From NCBI GenBank assembly GCA_003558105.1, contig PWMS01000045.1, positions 1 through 42,231 on the forward strand: a stretch of 42,231 bases of DNA, read 5' to 3'. The DNA is from Mollicutes bacterium. GTDB taxonomy: Bacteria > Bacillota_I > Bacilli_A > Izemoplasmatales > Izemoplasmataceae. The position numbers and the translations under genes were made by a program. Positions within the stretch are counted from its first letter, which is position 1; each line of letters opens with the position of its first letter. The notes beneath the pieces are model-generated. The model was not told where the DNA came from, did no database searches, and saw only the letters and a program-made list of their open reading frames with translations. This document shows, piece after piece, positions 23,674 to 32,464 of this stretch.

Positions 23674-26274
23674 ATGAAACCAGAAAATATGACTACAAAA
23701 ATGAAGGAAGTTACGCAAGAAGCCCAAAATACTGCGATTAGATACAATCATCAAAAACTCATACCTACCCATTTTCATTATGGGCTTTTAAACGTGGAGG
23801 ATTCCTTGATTGCCGATCTTTTAAAAAAGATGAACAAAGATATCAACCAGATAAATAATGCCTTAAAAAAGGTTTTAGATAAAGAACCGAGCGTTGAATC
23901 AAGCGAGGAGATGTACTTATCGCGAAACGCAAGTGCCTTATTTTTAAAGGCAGAAGATATTCAAAAAACCTTCAAAGATGAATTTCTAAGTGTTGAACAT
24001 CTTTATTTAGCACTCTTTGAAAATGATGATATAGCGAGTAAAACCATTTTGAAAGATTTTGGTATCGATAAACAGGGGTTTAAAAAGACACTTGAAGCGG
24101 TTCGAAAAGATAAACGTGTGACAACCGATAACCCAGAAGCAACCTATAAAGCCCTTGAAAAATATGGGCGTGATTTGGTAAAACTTGCTAAAGAAGGTAA
24201 GCTCGATCCTGTTATTGGGCGCGATCATGAAATCCGGCGTGTGGTAAGAATTTTATCAAGACGCACCAAAAACAACCCCGTATTGGTAGGTGAAGCCGGG
24301 GTTGGTAAAACCGCGATCGCAGAAGGATTGGCGATGCGTATCGTCAATGGGGATGTTCCAGAAGGATTAAAAAATAAAACGATCTTTGCCCTTGATATGG
24401 GGGCTTTGGTAGCTGGAGCTAAATATCGTGGCGAGTTTGAAGAGCGCTTAAAATCGGTCTTAAAAGAAGTCAGTGATTCCGAGGGTGAAATCATTCTATT
24501 TATCGATGAATTGCATTTAATTGTCGGGGCGGGCAAAACCGATGGCGCCATGGATGCTGGCAATATTTTAAAACCGATGTTGGCCCGCGGTGAATTGCAC
24601 TGTATCGGGGCGACGACATTGGATGAATATCGTAAATACATCGAGAAAGACGCAGCTTTAGAACGTCGTTTCCAACAAGTGTTAATCGAACAACCCTCGG
24701 TAGAAGATACGATTAGTATTTTACGCGGGATCAAAGAAAAATTTGAAATTCATCATGGTATTAGAATTAGTGACCAAGCCCTTGTGGCTTGCGCACAATT
24801 ATCCCATAAATATATTTCCGATCGCTTTTTACCCGATAAAGCCATCGATTTGATGGATGAAGCCGCAGCTTTAATCCGTACTGAAATTGATTCAATGCCT
24901 GCGGAACTCGATGAATTAAGCCGTAAACTATTGCAGCTAGAAATTGAAAAAACGTCTTTAGAAAAAGAAAAAGACGACCCATCAAAAAAGCGACTGTCTA
25001 ATCTCAAAGAAGAAATCGCCAACATTAAAGATAAATATGACCATCTTAAAACGCAATGGGAAAACGAAAAAGCAGGTTTGAGTGACGTTAAAACCTTAAA
25101 ACAAAAAATCGAATCCATCAAACGCGATATTGACCAAGCCTCAAGAGATTATGATTTAGACAAACTTGCTAAACTTAAATATGGCGATCTACCGGAAGCA
25201 AAAAAGACGCTTGATAAAGCTAAAGAAAACGAAGATCAAGATCAAGAAAATCGTTTGATTAAAGAAGAGGTTACAGAAGAAGAAATCGCAGAAATCGTTT
25301 CAAAATGGACCGGAATTCCCGTTAAAAAACTGGTTGAAAGCGAACGTGATAAACTTCTAAATTTAGATAAATATCTTCACCAACGTGTTATAGGCCAAGA
25401 TCAAGCGGTCAAAAGTGTCGCCGATGCGGTTTTAAGAGCACGGGCATTTTTGAAAGATCCCAAAAAACCGGTTGGGTCCTTCATCTTTTTAGGCCCAACG
25501 GGTGTGGGAAAAACTGAGCTGGCGAAAACGTTGGCCGAACATCTCTTTGATTCCGAGGACCAAATGGTTCGTATTGATATGAGTGAGTACCAAGAACGGC
25601 ATAGTGTAGCCCGTCTAATTGGTGCACCACCGGGGTATGTTGGATATGAGGAAGGCGGACAACTCACCGAAAGCGTACGCCGTAAACCCTACAGTGTCAT
25701 CTTGTTTGACGAAATAGAAAAAGCACACCCTGAGGTTTTTAATGCCTTACTTCAAGTATTGGATGATGGCCATCTAACCGATGGAAAAGGCCGTCATGTC
25801 AATTTTAAAAATACCGTCATTATCATGACTTCTAACATTGGCAGTGAATTGTTGTTAGAGGGTTTGAATAACGAAGGTGAGATTGCTAAAGCGGTTGAAA
25901 GCGAGGTTTACGATCGCTTGTATAAACACTTTAAACCTGAATTTTTAAATCGTATTGATGATATTATTTTATTCAAGCCTTTAAGACGACAGGAATTAAT
26001 GTTAATTTTAGATTTACAAATTGATATGCTCAATCAAAAATTACATGACGATGATATTCATGTAACCTTTACCGATAAAGCCAAAGAACAAATCATGGCC
26101 GAAGCCTATTCGCCACAATTTGGCGCAAGACCACTGAAACGCTATTTGGAAAAACATATTGAAACGGCGTTAGGACGAGCCATCATTAAAGGTGATGTCA
26201 CGCCGAATTCCGAGGTTAAAATCGATTATAGGAATGAGGCGTTTACCTTTGAAGAAGGGCATATTGTTGCATAA
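23674..26274 (+). CDS. clpB: ATP-dependent disaggregase ClpB, 866 aa
   Basis: Hexameric AAA+ chaperone that pulls proteins out of aggregates. The N domain is at about 1-145. NBD1 has Walker [10 protein letters not shown] near 207 and ends at [13 protein letters not shown]-type conserved flanks. The coiled M domain (about 400-525) distinguishes ClpB from ClpC. NBD2 has GPTGVGKTE near 606 and [17 protein letters not shown] near 649. The C-terminal [13 protein letters not shown] is typical. Length matches ClpB. It lies directly behind the CIRCE-controlled hsp20 gene, so it is probably in the HrcA regulon here. Confidence 0.95.
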   Translation: MKPENMTTKMKEVTQEAQNTAIRYNHQKLIPTHFHYGLLNVEDSLIADLLKKMNKDINQINNALKKVLDKEPSVESSEEMYLSRNASALFLKAEDIQKTFKDEFLSVEHLYLALFENDDIASKTILKDFGIDKQGFKKTLEAVRKDKRVTTDNPEATYKALEKYGRDLVKLAKEGKLDPVIGRDHEIRRVVRILSRRTKNNPVLVGEAGVGKTAIAEGLAMRIVNGDVPEGLKNKTIFALDMGALVAGAKYRGEFEERLKSVLKEVSDSEGEIILFIDELHLIVGAGKTDGAMDAGNILKPMLARGELHCIGATTLDEYRKYIEKDAALERRFQQVLIEQPSVEDTISILRGIKEKFEIHHGIRISDQALVACAQLSHKYISDRFLPDKAIDLMDEAAALIRTEIDSMPAELDELSRKLLQLEIEKTSLEKEKDDPSKKRLSNLKEEIANIKDKYDHLKTQWENEKAGLSDVKTLKQKIESIKRDIDQASRDYDLDKLAKLKYGDLPEAKKTLDKAKENEDQDQENRLIKEEVTEEEIAEIVSKWTGIPVKKLVESERDKLLNLDKYLHQRVIGQDQAVKSVADAVLRARAFLKDPKKPVGSFIFLGPTGVGKTELAKTLAEHLFDSEDQMVRIDMSEYQERHSVARLIGAPPGYVGYEEGGQLTESVRRKPYSVILFDEIEKAHPEVFNALLQVLDDGHLTDGKGRHVNFKNTVIIMTSNIGSELLLEGLNNEGEIAKAVESEVYDRLYKHFKPEFLNRIDDIILFKPLRRQELMLILDLQIDMLNQKLHDDDIHVTFTDKAKEQIMAEAYSPQFGARPLKRYLEKHIETALGRAIIKGDVTPNSEVKIDYRNEAFTFEEGHIVA

Positions 26275-26275
26275 G

Positions 26276-26304
26276 AGCGGTTCTTTCATTAGAATCGCTT
26301 TTTT
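26276..26304 (+). terminator. intrinsic terminator after clpB
   Basis: AGCGGTTCT pairs with AGAATCGCT (one G-T pair), then six T. Confidence 0.88.
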
Positions 26305-26326
26305 CTTTGAATAGAAAAGTTACGCT

Positions 26327-26381
26327 TTGCTTAGAAAAGCAACAAAAGGCAATTTTCACTATCTTTGCTTTGTGGTATAAT
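26327..26381 (+). promoter_or_regulatory. promoter of the proline-oxidation operon with upstream inverted repeat
   Basis: TTTTCA (26353-26358), 17 bases, TATAAT (26376-26381) with TGG giving an extended -10. The inverted repeat TTGCTT-AGAA-AAGCAA (26327-26342) ends 10 bases before the -35, a usual place for an activator. Confidence 0.65.
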
Positions 26382-26422
26382 GACACGTGGAAGTGTATAA
26401 AACATTAGAGTGAGGTGTGCTT

Positions 26423-26734
26423 ATGCGCGTGAATCAACATCCGATTTTAAGCTTTGATACTAAGGAAGAAATTACCTTTACCTTTAACGGGAAACCGATG
26501 AAAGGGATGATGGGTGATACCATTGCTTCGGCGCTTCATGCCAATGGGGTGAAGAAGTTGAGCGAATCGATTCATTTAAAACGGCCAAGAGGCTTTTACT
26601 GTGCGATTGGAAACTGTGCATCCTGTAATATGATCGTCGATGGGAAACCTAATGTCAGGACGTGTATTACGCCCTTAAAAGAAGGTATGCGCGTGGAATT
26701 CCAACATGGAAAGGGGCATGTATATGAGACATAA
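26423..26734 (+). CDS. [2Fe-2S] ferredoxin-like subunit (HcnA/SoxA-type), 103 aa
   Basis: Small subunit with the plant-type [2Fe-2S] pattern RGFYCAIGNCASCNMIVDG and a fourth Cys in VRTCIT (about residues 58-81). Such subunits form the first part of multisubunit FAD amine dehydrogenases (proline dehydrogenase, sarcosine oxidase, HCN synthase). It opens a six-gene operon with overlapping genes. The start is ATG 26423 after GAGGTG (26412-26417); an in-frame GTG sits inside that ribosome site. It overlaps the next gene by 11 bases. Confidence 0.88.
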   Translation: MRVNQHPILSFDTKEEITFTFNGKPMKGMMGDTIASALHANGVKKLSESIHLKRPRGFYCAIGNCASCNMIVDGKPNVRTCITPLKEGMRVEFQHGKGHVYET

Positions 26735-27809
26735 AGAGGCTGTGATTATCGGTGCAGGTCCGGCAGGATTAAAAGCGGCAAAGTCTTTATGTGAAGCCGG
26801 TGCAAGTGTAACCATCATCGATCGTAATAAGGATCTAGGGGGTCAGTTAACCAAACAGACCCATAAATTTTTCGGTAGTGAAAAACAATACGCCTCTGTA
26901 CGTGGCATTGAGATATTGAAAATTTTACTCAACGATTTATTAGAATACGGCACCCAATGTGAAATTTTAAACGAGACCAGTGTCGTTGGTCTTTATCATG
27001 ATAAAGTGATTGCTTGTGTCAAAGATGACAAATTCTTTAAAATTAAAGCCGAAAGCATCATCATTGCCACAGGCGCTTCTGAGAAATCCATTCCCTTTGA
27101 GAATAACGATTTGCCGGGCATTTATGCGGCTGGCGCTGTGCAAACACTGATGAATCAATACGGTGTAAAACCGGGTGATAAAGTCTTGATGGTCGGTAGT
27201 GGTAATATTGGTTTAATCGTTAGCTATCAATTGATGCAAGCCGGCGTTGAGGTTGTCAAACTTGTTGAAGCGGCGCCCTCGATTAGTGGGTATTTGGTCC
27301 ATGCTTCAAAAATTCAAAGACTCGGGGTTGATATCTTAACGCAAACCTCGATTAAGCGAGCCATTGGTAAAGAACAGGTGGAAAAAGTTGAACTGTGGAA
27401 TCTCGATGAAACCTGGCAAGGCATGGAAGGCAGTGAACAAACCTTAGAGGTTGATACCGTTTGTATCAGCGTTGGTCTTGCGCCATTAACCGAACTCTTA
27501 ATGCAAGTAGGCGCCGAGGTGATGTATGTTCGTGAACTCGGCGGCAATGTCCCAAAAATTGATCATCGTTATCAAACCACGGTGAAAGGCGTGTATGCCT
27601 GCGGCGATGTCTGCGGGATTGAAGAAGCTTCTTCAGCGATGGTTGAAGGCGCTTTGAGTGGCATCCATGCGGCTTTTGATCTTGGTTACACCATCGATGA
27701 TGAAAAACGGAAAGTCAAAGCATTAAAAGAAGAGTTGAAATTTTTAAGAAGTGGTCCACATGCGGCCAAGATTCGTGCAGGGTACAATAAACTTGGGGTG
27801 ATGATATGA
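26724..27809 (+). CDS. FAD/NAD(P)-dependent oxidoreductase subunit (HcnB / proline dehydrogenase alpha-like), 361 aa
   Basis: Two dinucleotide folds: AVIIGAGPAGLKAAKSL near 5-21 with the following IIDRNKDLGGQL, and VLMVGSGNIGLIVSY near 154-168. A GVYACGDVCGIEEASSAMVEG block near 291-311 closes the FAD site. In the archaeal proline dehydrogenase complex the equivalent alpha subunit passes electrons from the beta subunit to NAD or another acceptor. There, domains that are separate genes here (26423 and 28284) are often fused to it. ATG 26724 is chosen over two earlier in-frame ATGs because AAGGGG at 26711-26716 fits it best. Confidence 0.87.
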   Translation: MRHKEAVIIGAGPAGLKAAKSLCEAGASVTIIDRNKDLGGQLTKQTHKFFGSEKQYASVRGIEILKILLNDLLEYGTQCEILNETSVVGLYHDKVIACVKDDKFFKIKAESIIIATGASEKSIPFENNDLPGIYAAGAVQTLMNQYGVKPGDKVLMVGSGNIGLIVSYQLMQAGVEVVKLVEAAPSISGYLVHASKIQRLGVDILTQTSIKRAIGKEQVEKVELWNLDETWQGMEGSEQTLEVDTVCISVGLAPLTELLMQVGAEVMYVRELGGNVPKIDHRYQTTVKGVYACGDVCGIEEASSAMVEGALSGIHAAFDLGYTIDDEKRKVKALKEELKFLRSGPHAAKIRAGYNKLGVMI

Positions 27810-28294
27810 TTGAAAAAACAGGCATTCCACCACGCGAGATGGTAAAAAAAGAATTTCCAAAAGACGAACGTGTGCTTATCAATCCCAAAGCCATTATTGA
27901 GTGTTATAAGGAAATTCCTTGTAACCCTTGTGAAACCAGTTGTCCTTTCGATGCGATTCACGTCGGTGAAGACATCAATAAACGTCCTGTTATCGATTTT
28001 GACAAATGCACCGGTTGTGGGATTTGTGTCTTTAATTGTCCTGGATTAGCGATTAGTGTCATGCAACTTAAAGAAGATAAAGCTTTACTTAAAATACCGT
28101 ATGAGTTTATCCCAAGACCCCAAAAAGACGCGTTGGTAAATGTGGTCAACCGTAGCGGTGAAGTTATCACCGTAGGTCTTGTTAAAAGAGTGCAAGAAGG
28201 TAAAAAACAAAAACAAACCGCGTTACTTCATATCGAAATTGACCGTGATTTTATTTATGATGCCATAACCATCGAGGTGCCTCATGGACAATAA
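27806..28294 (+). CDS. 4Fe-4S ferredoxin-type electron-transfer subunit, 162 aa
   Basis: Two cluster motifs: CNPCETSCP near 39-47 and KCTGCGICVFNCPG near 70-83, the second with full CxxCxxCxxxCP spacing. The C-terminal half (about 95-162) is a mixed beta region that could pack on the partners. The start overlaps the previous stop as ATGA, a sign of tight coupling and fixed stoichiometry. It most likely wires the FAD sites of the complex to an external acceptor. Confidence 0.85.
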   Translation: MIEKTGIPPREMVKKEFPKDERVLINPKAIIECYKEIPCNPCETSCPFDAIHVGEDINKRPVIDFDKCTGCGICVFNCPGLAISVMQLKEDKALLKIPYEFIPRPQKDALVNVVNRSGEVITVGLVKRVQEGKKQKQTALLHIEIDRDFIYDAITIEVPHGQ

Positions 28295-28571
28295 AAATGT
28301 GATTATTTGTCGGTGTTCCGATGTAACAATGGAAGAATTATATGATTTATTCGATAAAGGCTACACCTCCTTTGAAGAACTAAAGCGTATCAAACGTGTA
28401 GGTATGGGGCCTTGTCAGGCCAATACTTGCGGAAAGATGGTACAATGGGAGTTAGCTAAGTATTTAAATAAACCACTAGAAGATGTGAAATTTCAAAATT
28501 ATCGTCCCTTTACTTTAGGTGTTAAACTCAATGCGATTAAGGAGGCGAGCGAAGATGAAGACGAAAGCTAA
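28284..28571 (+). CDS. BFD-like [2Fe-2S] subunit, 95 aa
   Basis: Bacterioferritin-associated-ferredoxin-like fold: CRC in VIICRCSDVT near 8-17 and a second pair in GPCQANTC near 47-54, the CxC...CxxxxC pattern of BFD [2Fe-2S] domains. In many HcnB/sarcosine-oxidase-alpha proteins this domain is the fused C-terminal part; here it is a separate gene. It overlaps both neighbours (11 and 17 bases). Confidence 0.82.
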   Translation: MDNKNVIICRCSDVTMEELYDLFDKGYTSFEELKRIKRVGMGPCQANTCGKMVQWELAKYLNKPLEDVKFQNYRPFTLGVKLNAIKEASEDEDES

Positions 28572-29703
28572 ATATGTGATTATCGGCGGTGGCATCAGCG
28601 GTATGAGTATCGCTTATCATCTTGCCAAAAAAGGTGAAAAGAATATTGTTGTGATTGAAAAAGATTACTATACCGCAGGCGCAACAGGTCGTTGCGGTGC
28701 GGGTATCCGCCAACAGTGGGGCACCAAGATGAATTGTATTTTGGCAAAAAAATCCATTGAATTTTTTGAAAAAGCCCAAGAAGAACTTGAGTATGACGGC
28801 AATGTTGAATTCAAACAAGAAGGCTATCTCATTGTGGGATCCAACAAAGAAGAAGATGAGATGTTTGAGAAAAACGTGAAGTTGCAACAATCCTTAGGTA
28901 TTCCCGCAAAGAAGCTTACCAAAGAAGAAGCCAAAGAGATTGTGCCTTACTTAAATACCGATATTGTTTATAGCGCGACGTTTTGTCCCACCGATGGGCA
29001 TTTAAATCCCTTTACGACAACCGATGCTTTTTATAAAGCGGCGGAACGTTTAGGGGTGACTTTCTATAAATATACTACCGTTGAAGATATCATTGTAGAG
29101 AATAAAAAAGTTAAAGCGGTGGTGACCGATAAAGGGACCATTGAGACAGACCATGTAATTAATGCCGCAGGAGGCTGGGCCAAACAAATTGGTGATATGG
29201 CTGGGGTCGATATTCCAGTCTATTCGCAAAACCGTGAAATCTTGGTCACAGAAACCGTTGAAAAAATGCAAGGACCGATGGTGATTAGTTTCTCTAAAAA
29301 TATCTATTGCCAACAAACCCCGCACGGTGCTTTTATCATGGGGCGCGGTGATGATCGAAAACCAGGCTATGAGATGCTTTCAACCTGGCAGTTTGTCGAT
29401 GAAATGGCAAAGACTGTTACCGCACTTTTACCTCCGATTGGCGAATTAAGAGTCCTACGTCAGTGGGGTGGGCTTTACAATATGTCACCCGATCATCAAC
29501 CAATTATTAGCGATACGCCTAACCTTAAAGGCTTTTATATCGCATGTGGTTTTTCCGGTCATGGCTTCATGCTTGCGCCTATGACTGGCTTATTGCTTAG
29601 TGAAATTATCTTAGGTGAACAACCCACACTTCCCGTCGATGGCTTGAGCCTCGCTAGATTTGAAGGGATGGACACTTCTGATATAGAAAAGAGTGTCGTT
29701 TAA
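28555..29703 (+). CDS. FAD-dependent amine oxidoreductase (DadA/SoxB-like; proline dehydrogenase beta candidate), 382 aa
   Basis: DAO-family flavoprotein: YVIIGGGISGMSIAYHL at 7-23 binds FAD; AGATGRCGAGIRQQWG near 43-58 and the C-terminal CGFSGHGFMLAPMTG near 338-352 match DadA, sarcosine oxidase beta and the catalytic beta subunit of Thermococcales proline dehydrogenase. It should carry out the actual C-N oxidation. With P5C dehydrogenase next, L-proline is the most likely substrate; hydroxyproline or D-proline remain possible. ATG 28555 follows AAGGAGG. A longer frame starting at 28519 would run upstream of that site and is less likely. Confidence 0.85.
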   Translation: MKTKAKYVIIGGGISGMSIAYHLAKKGEKNIVVIEKDYYTAGATGRCGAGIRQQWGTKMNCILAKKSIEFFEKAQEELEYDGNVEFKQEGYLIVGSNKEEDEMFEKNVKLQQSLGIPAKKLTKEEAKEIVPYLNTDIVYSATFCPTDGHLNPFTTTDAFYKAAERLGVTFYKYTTVEDIIVENKKVKAVVTDKGTIETDHVINAAGGWAKQIGDMAGVDIPVYSQNREILVTETVEKMQGPMVISFSKNIYCQQTPHGAFIMGRGDDRKPGYEMLSTWQFVDEMAKTVTALLPPIGELRVLRQWGGLYNMSPDHQPIISDTPNLKGFYIACGFSGHGFMLAPMTGLLLSEIILGEQPTLPVDGLSLARFEGMDTSDIEKSVV

Positions 29704-29715
29704 GGAGGTAATATG

Positions 29716-31275
29716 ATGGCAATCTATCCATTTAAAATGGAACCATTCACAGATTTTAGCAACAAAGACAACATCAAACGATACCATGAAGGCTTAAAGG
29801 TGGTTGAATCGTATTTAGGTTCTGAATATCCCTTAGTCATTGATGGAGAACGCATCAAAACCAATCAAACCATCGTTTCAAAAAACCCTTCAGATCACGG
29901 TGAAGATATCGGTATTGTTCACCAAGCATCTTTAAAGGAAGCAAAGATAGCGATGGAAAGTGCGCTTAAAGCGTTTGAAACATGGTCAAAGACCGATGCT
30001 AAAATGCGTGCCGACGTGCTTTTTAAAGCCGCATCCATTGTGCGAAAACGCAAATTTGAGTTTTCTGCGTTGATGACCAAAGAAGCTGGGAAACCTTACA
30101 ATGAAGCCGATGCGGATACCGCAGAAGCGATTGATTTTATGGAGTATTACGCCCGGCAGATGTTGGAAATATCTGATAATAAAGACAAACAAGTTTTATC
30201 CAGAAGAAACCTCGAAAGAAACGAATACAAGATGATTCCTTTAGGGGTTGGCGCGGTCATTACCCCATGGAACTTCCCCCTAGCGATCTTAACCGGTATG
30301 ACCACCTCGGCTGTTGTCTCTGGGAATACTATTTTACTTAAACCCGCAAGCACAACCCAAGTGATTGCACACAAACTGCTTGAAGCTTTAGAAGAAGCGG
30401 GCTTACCCAAAGGTGTGATTAACTTAGTGCCTGGTTCTGGTTCAACGGTTGGTGAATTTATGATCAATCATCCGAAAACACGTTTCATTAGTTTTACCGG
30501 TTCGAAAGAAGTGGGTGTTCATATCTATGAACAGGCCGCAAAAGTGCAAAAAGGTCAAACTTGGTTGAAACGTGTGGTAACCGAGATGGGCGGTAAAGAT
30601 GCGATTGTTGTCGATGAAGGTTATGATGTTAAGCAAGCCGCAGAAATCCTAAAAGCCTCTGCTTTTGGCTTTAGTGGACAAAAGTGTTCTGCCGCATCCC
30701 GCGCCATTATTTTGGAGTCGATGTATGATGATGTTTTAGAGGCTCTAAAAGCAGAAGTTCAAACCATAAAACTAGGGAACCCAGAAGATGAAACCATCAA
30801 TATGGGGCCTGTAAATGATGAGAACGCTTTTAACAAAATCAAAGAATATATTGGAATTGGCCATGATGAGGGTAGACTGCTCGTTGGTGGTAACGCGGAT
30901 GATGCGAAAGGTTGGTTTATTGAACCAACAGTCTTTTACGATGTCGATCCGAAAGCCCGGATTATGCAAGAAGAAATCTTTGGACCCGTATTATCCATCA
31001 CAAAAGTTAAAACCTTTGATCAAGCTTTGGCTGTGGCTAATGATAGCGAATATGGTTTAACCGGTGCGGTGCTTTCTAATAACCGCGAGCATTTGGAAAA
31101 AGCGAAAGCGGTCTTCCATGTGGGGAACCTTTATTTGAACCGTAAATGTACCGGTGCGATTGTTGGCTATCAACCGTTTGGCGGTTTTGATATGTCGGGT
31201 ACGGATTCCAAAGCGGGCGGTCCAGAATACTTACAGCTCTTTATGCAAGGTAAAACAATTACTGAACAGTTTTAA
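29716..31275 (+). CDS. pruA: L-glutamate gamma-semialdehyde (1-pyrroline-5-carboxylate) dehydrogenase, 519 aa
   Basis: Aldehyde dehydrogenase of the RocA/PruA group: oxidises glutamate semialdehyde to glutamate with NAD+. Key parts: [11 protein letters not shown] near 182, FTGSKEVG near 260, Glu 290 in VTEMGGKDA, the catalytic Cys 324 in [13 protein letters not shown], and EEIFGPVLS near 418. Length (about 515) and the long N-terminal arm, with IDGERIKT, match RocA rather than short ALDHs. Its presence as the last gene of the operon tells what the upstream complex makes. ATG 29716 is preferred to 29713 for spacing to AAGGAGG. A terminator follows. Confidence 0.94.
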   Translation: MAIYPFKMEPFTDFSNKDNIKRYHEGLKVVESYLGSEYPLVIDGERIKTNQTIVSKNPSDHGEDIGIVHQASLKEAKIAMESALKAFETWSKTDAKMRADVLFKAASIVRKRKFEFSALMTKEAGKPYNEADADTAEAIDFMEYYARQMLEISDNKDKQVLSRRNLERNEYKMIPLGVGAVITPWNFPLAILTGMTTSAVVSGNTILLKPASTTQVIAHKLLEALEEAGLPKGVINLVPGSGSTVGEFMINHPKTRFISFTGSKEVGVHIYEQAAKVQKGQTWLKRVVTEMGGKDAIVVDEGYDVKQAAEILKASAFGFSGQKCSAASRAIILESMYDDVLEALKAEVQTIKLGNPEDETINMGPVNDENAFNKIKEYIGIGHDEGRLLVGGNADDAKGWFIEPTVFYDVDPKARIMQEEIFGPVLSITKVKTFDQALAVANDSEYGLTGAVLSNNREHLEKAKAVFHVGNLYLNRKCTGAIVGYQPFGGFDMSGTDSKAGGPEYLQLFMQGKTITEQF

Positions 31276-31281
31276 ACCAAG

Positions 31282-31311
31282 AAAAAGTGTTGTGCAAGCA
31301 ACACTTTTTTT
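31282..31311 (+). terminator. intrinsic terminator of the proline-oxidation operon
   Basis: AAAAAGTGTTG pairs with CAACACTTTTT, then T run. Confidence 0.93.
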
Positions 31312-31319
31312 GTTATGAT
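31311..31319 (+). promoter_or_regulatory. extended -10 promoter for the chromate transporter genes
   Basis: TGTTATGAT begins in the last T of the preceding terminator. No good -35. Confidence 0.45.
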
Positions 31320-31341
31320 AGTCTTGATTGGAGATGGTAAA

Positions 31342-31896
31342 ATGCAGCCTTCCTTGTGGCATCTATTTCTTTCGTTTCTAAAAATTGGCGCTTTTACCTT
31401 TGGTGGCGGCTATGCGATGATACCTGTTTTTGAACGGGAGTTTGTGCATCGGTATAAATATCTCAAAGAAGAAGAATTTCACGATGTCTTGGTGATGGTC
31501 CAATCATTGCCAGGGGTTATTGCGATTAACTTTTCGGTATTTATCGGTCTTAGATTAAGGGGAAAAAAAGGCGCGTTTGTAAGCGCCCTTGGCGTGGCCT
31601 TACCTTCGTTTGTGATTATTTTGACGATTGCGACGTTCTTTTTTAGATTTGTCGACCATCCCATTGTCGAAGCGGTGTTTAAAGGCGTGAGAATCAGTGT
31701 GGTTGCCTTAATATTTACAGCGGGATATAAAATGTTTAAAGCACACAGACATCTAAAGGGTTTATTTTTAGCCACTTTTACGTTTGCGCTTGTATATACG
31801 GCTGATATCCATCCTTTCTTTGTGATATTAATGATGGGATTATTCGGTTATATGATTGAATATACAAAAGAGGTGAATCATCATGACGTATCTTAA
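31342..31896 (+). CDS. chromate transporter, first half-size subunit, 184 aa
   Basis: One CHR domain with about five to six membrane segments. The N-terminal FLKIGAFTFGGGYAMIPVFEREF motif (about 10-32) and SLPGVIAINFSVFIGLRLRG (about 54-73) are diagnostic. Half-size CHR proteins work as pairs, here with the gene that overlaps its end by 14 bases. Two-gene CHR pairs can export chromate in Bacillus; the natural ion in low-chromate settings is uncertain. ATG 31342 is chosen over an upstream in-frame ATG because of GGAGATGG before it. Confidence 0.88.
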   Translation: MQPSLWHLFLSFLKIGAFTFGGGYAMIPVFEREFVHRYKYLKEEEFHDVLVMVQSLPGVIAINFSVFIGLRLRGKKGAFVSALGVALPSFVIILTIATFFFRFVDHPIVEAVFKGVRISVVALIFTAGYKMFKAHRHLKGLFLATFTFALVYTADIHPFFVILMMGLFGYMIEYTKEVNHHDVS

Positions 31897-32404
31897 TCTC
31901 TTTTGGACATTCTTAATGATTGGCGCGGTTAGTTTTGGCGGTGGTTATGCGATGCTGCCGTTGTTTGAACGCATGGTCGTTGAGACGCATGGTTGGCTTT
32001 CGCCTTCGCTTTTCATCGATATGATTGCTCTAGCGCAAGTGACGCCTGGCCCCATTGCGATTAACAGTGCGACATTTATCGGTTATCAAAGTGCCGGTGT
32101 TTTGGGCTCGGTTATCGCGACAATAAGTGTTGTGCTAATTCCCGTCATCCTAGTCGGATTTGTCAGTGCACGCAGTGAATCATTTAAAGAAAACAAACAT
32201 GTACAAGCAGCTTTGACGGGATTACGCCCAGCATTGGTCGGTTTAATCTTTTCATCCGTTGTCTCGGTGGCTAGAAGTGCGTATGTGGATTTATTTAGCC
32301 CTTTACTCTTTGTGGGGCTTATGGCTTTGCTTTGGAAAGCCAAACTACATCCGATTTTGGTCATTGTTGTTGCCGGTGTTTTAGGCTTTATCATCTATTA
32401 TTAA
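31883..32404 (+). CDS. chromate transporter, second half-size subunit, 173 aa
   Basis: Second CHR domain: FLMIGAVSFGGGYAMLPLFERMV near 10-32 and VTPGPIAINSATFIGYQ near 52-68, in the order expected for the partner with opposite topology. The ribosome site GAGGTG lies in the end of the first gene. The pair is equivalent to one full-length ChrA split in two. Confidence 0.88.
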   Translation: MTYLNLFWTFLMIGAVSFGGGYAMLPLFERMVVETHGWLSPSLFIDMIALAQVTPGPIAINSATFIGYQSAGVLGSVIATISVVLIPVILVGFVSARSESFKENKHVQAALTGLRPALVGLIFSSVVSVARSAYVDLFSPLLFVGLMALLWKAKLHPILVIVVAGVLGFIIYY

Positions 32405-32406
32405 AC

Positions 32407-32435
32407 TTGATTAATTGATTCAAACTCTATACAAT
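32407..32435 (+). promoter_or_regulatory. sigma-A promoter for ktrB
   Basis: TTGATT, 17 bases, TACAAT. Confidence 0.7.
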
Positions 32436-32464
32436 ATACGTACGACGAGAAACGAGGTGTAAGA

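Noticed and set aside
24225-24734. 169-codon minus-strand frame inside clpB
   Set aside because: Antisense to the highly conserved NBD1 of ClpB; no start signals.
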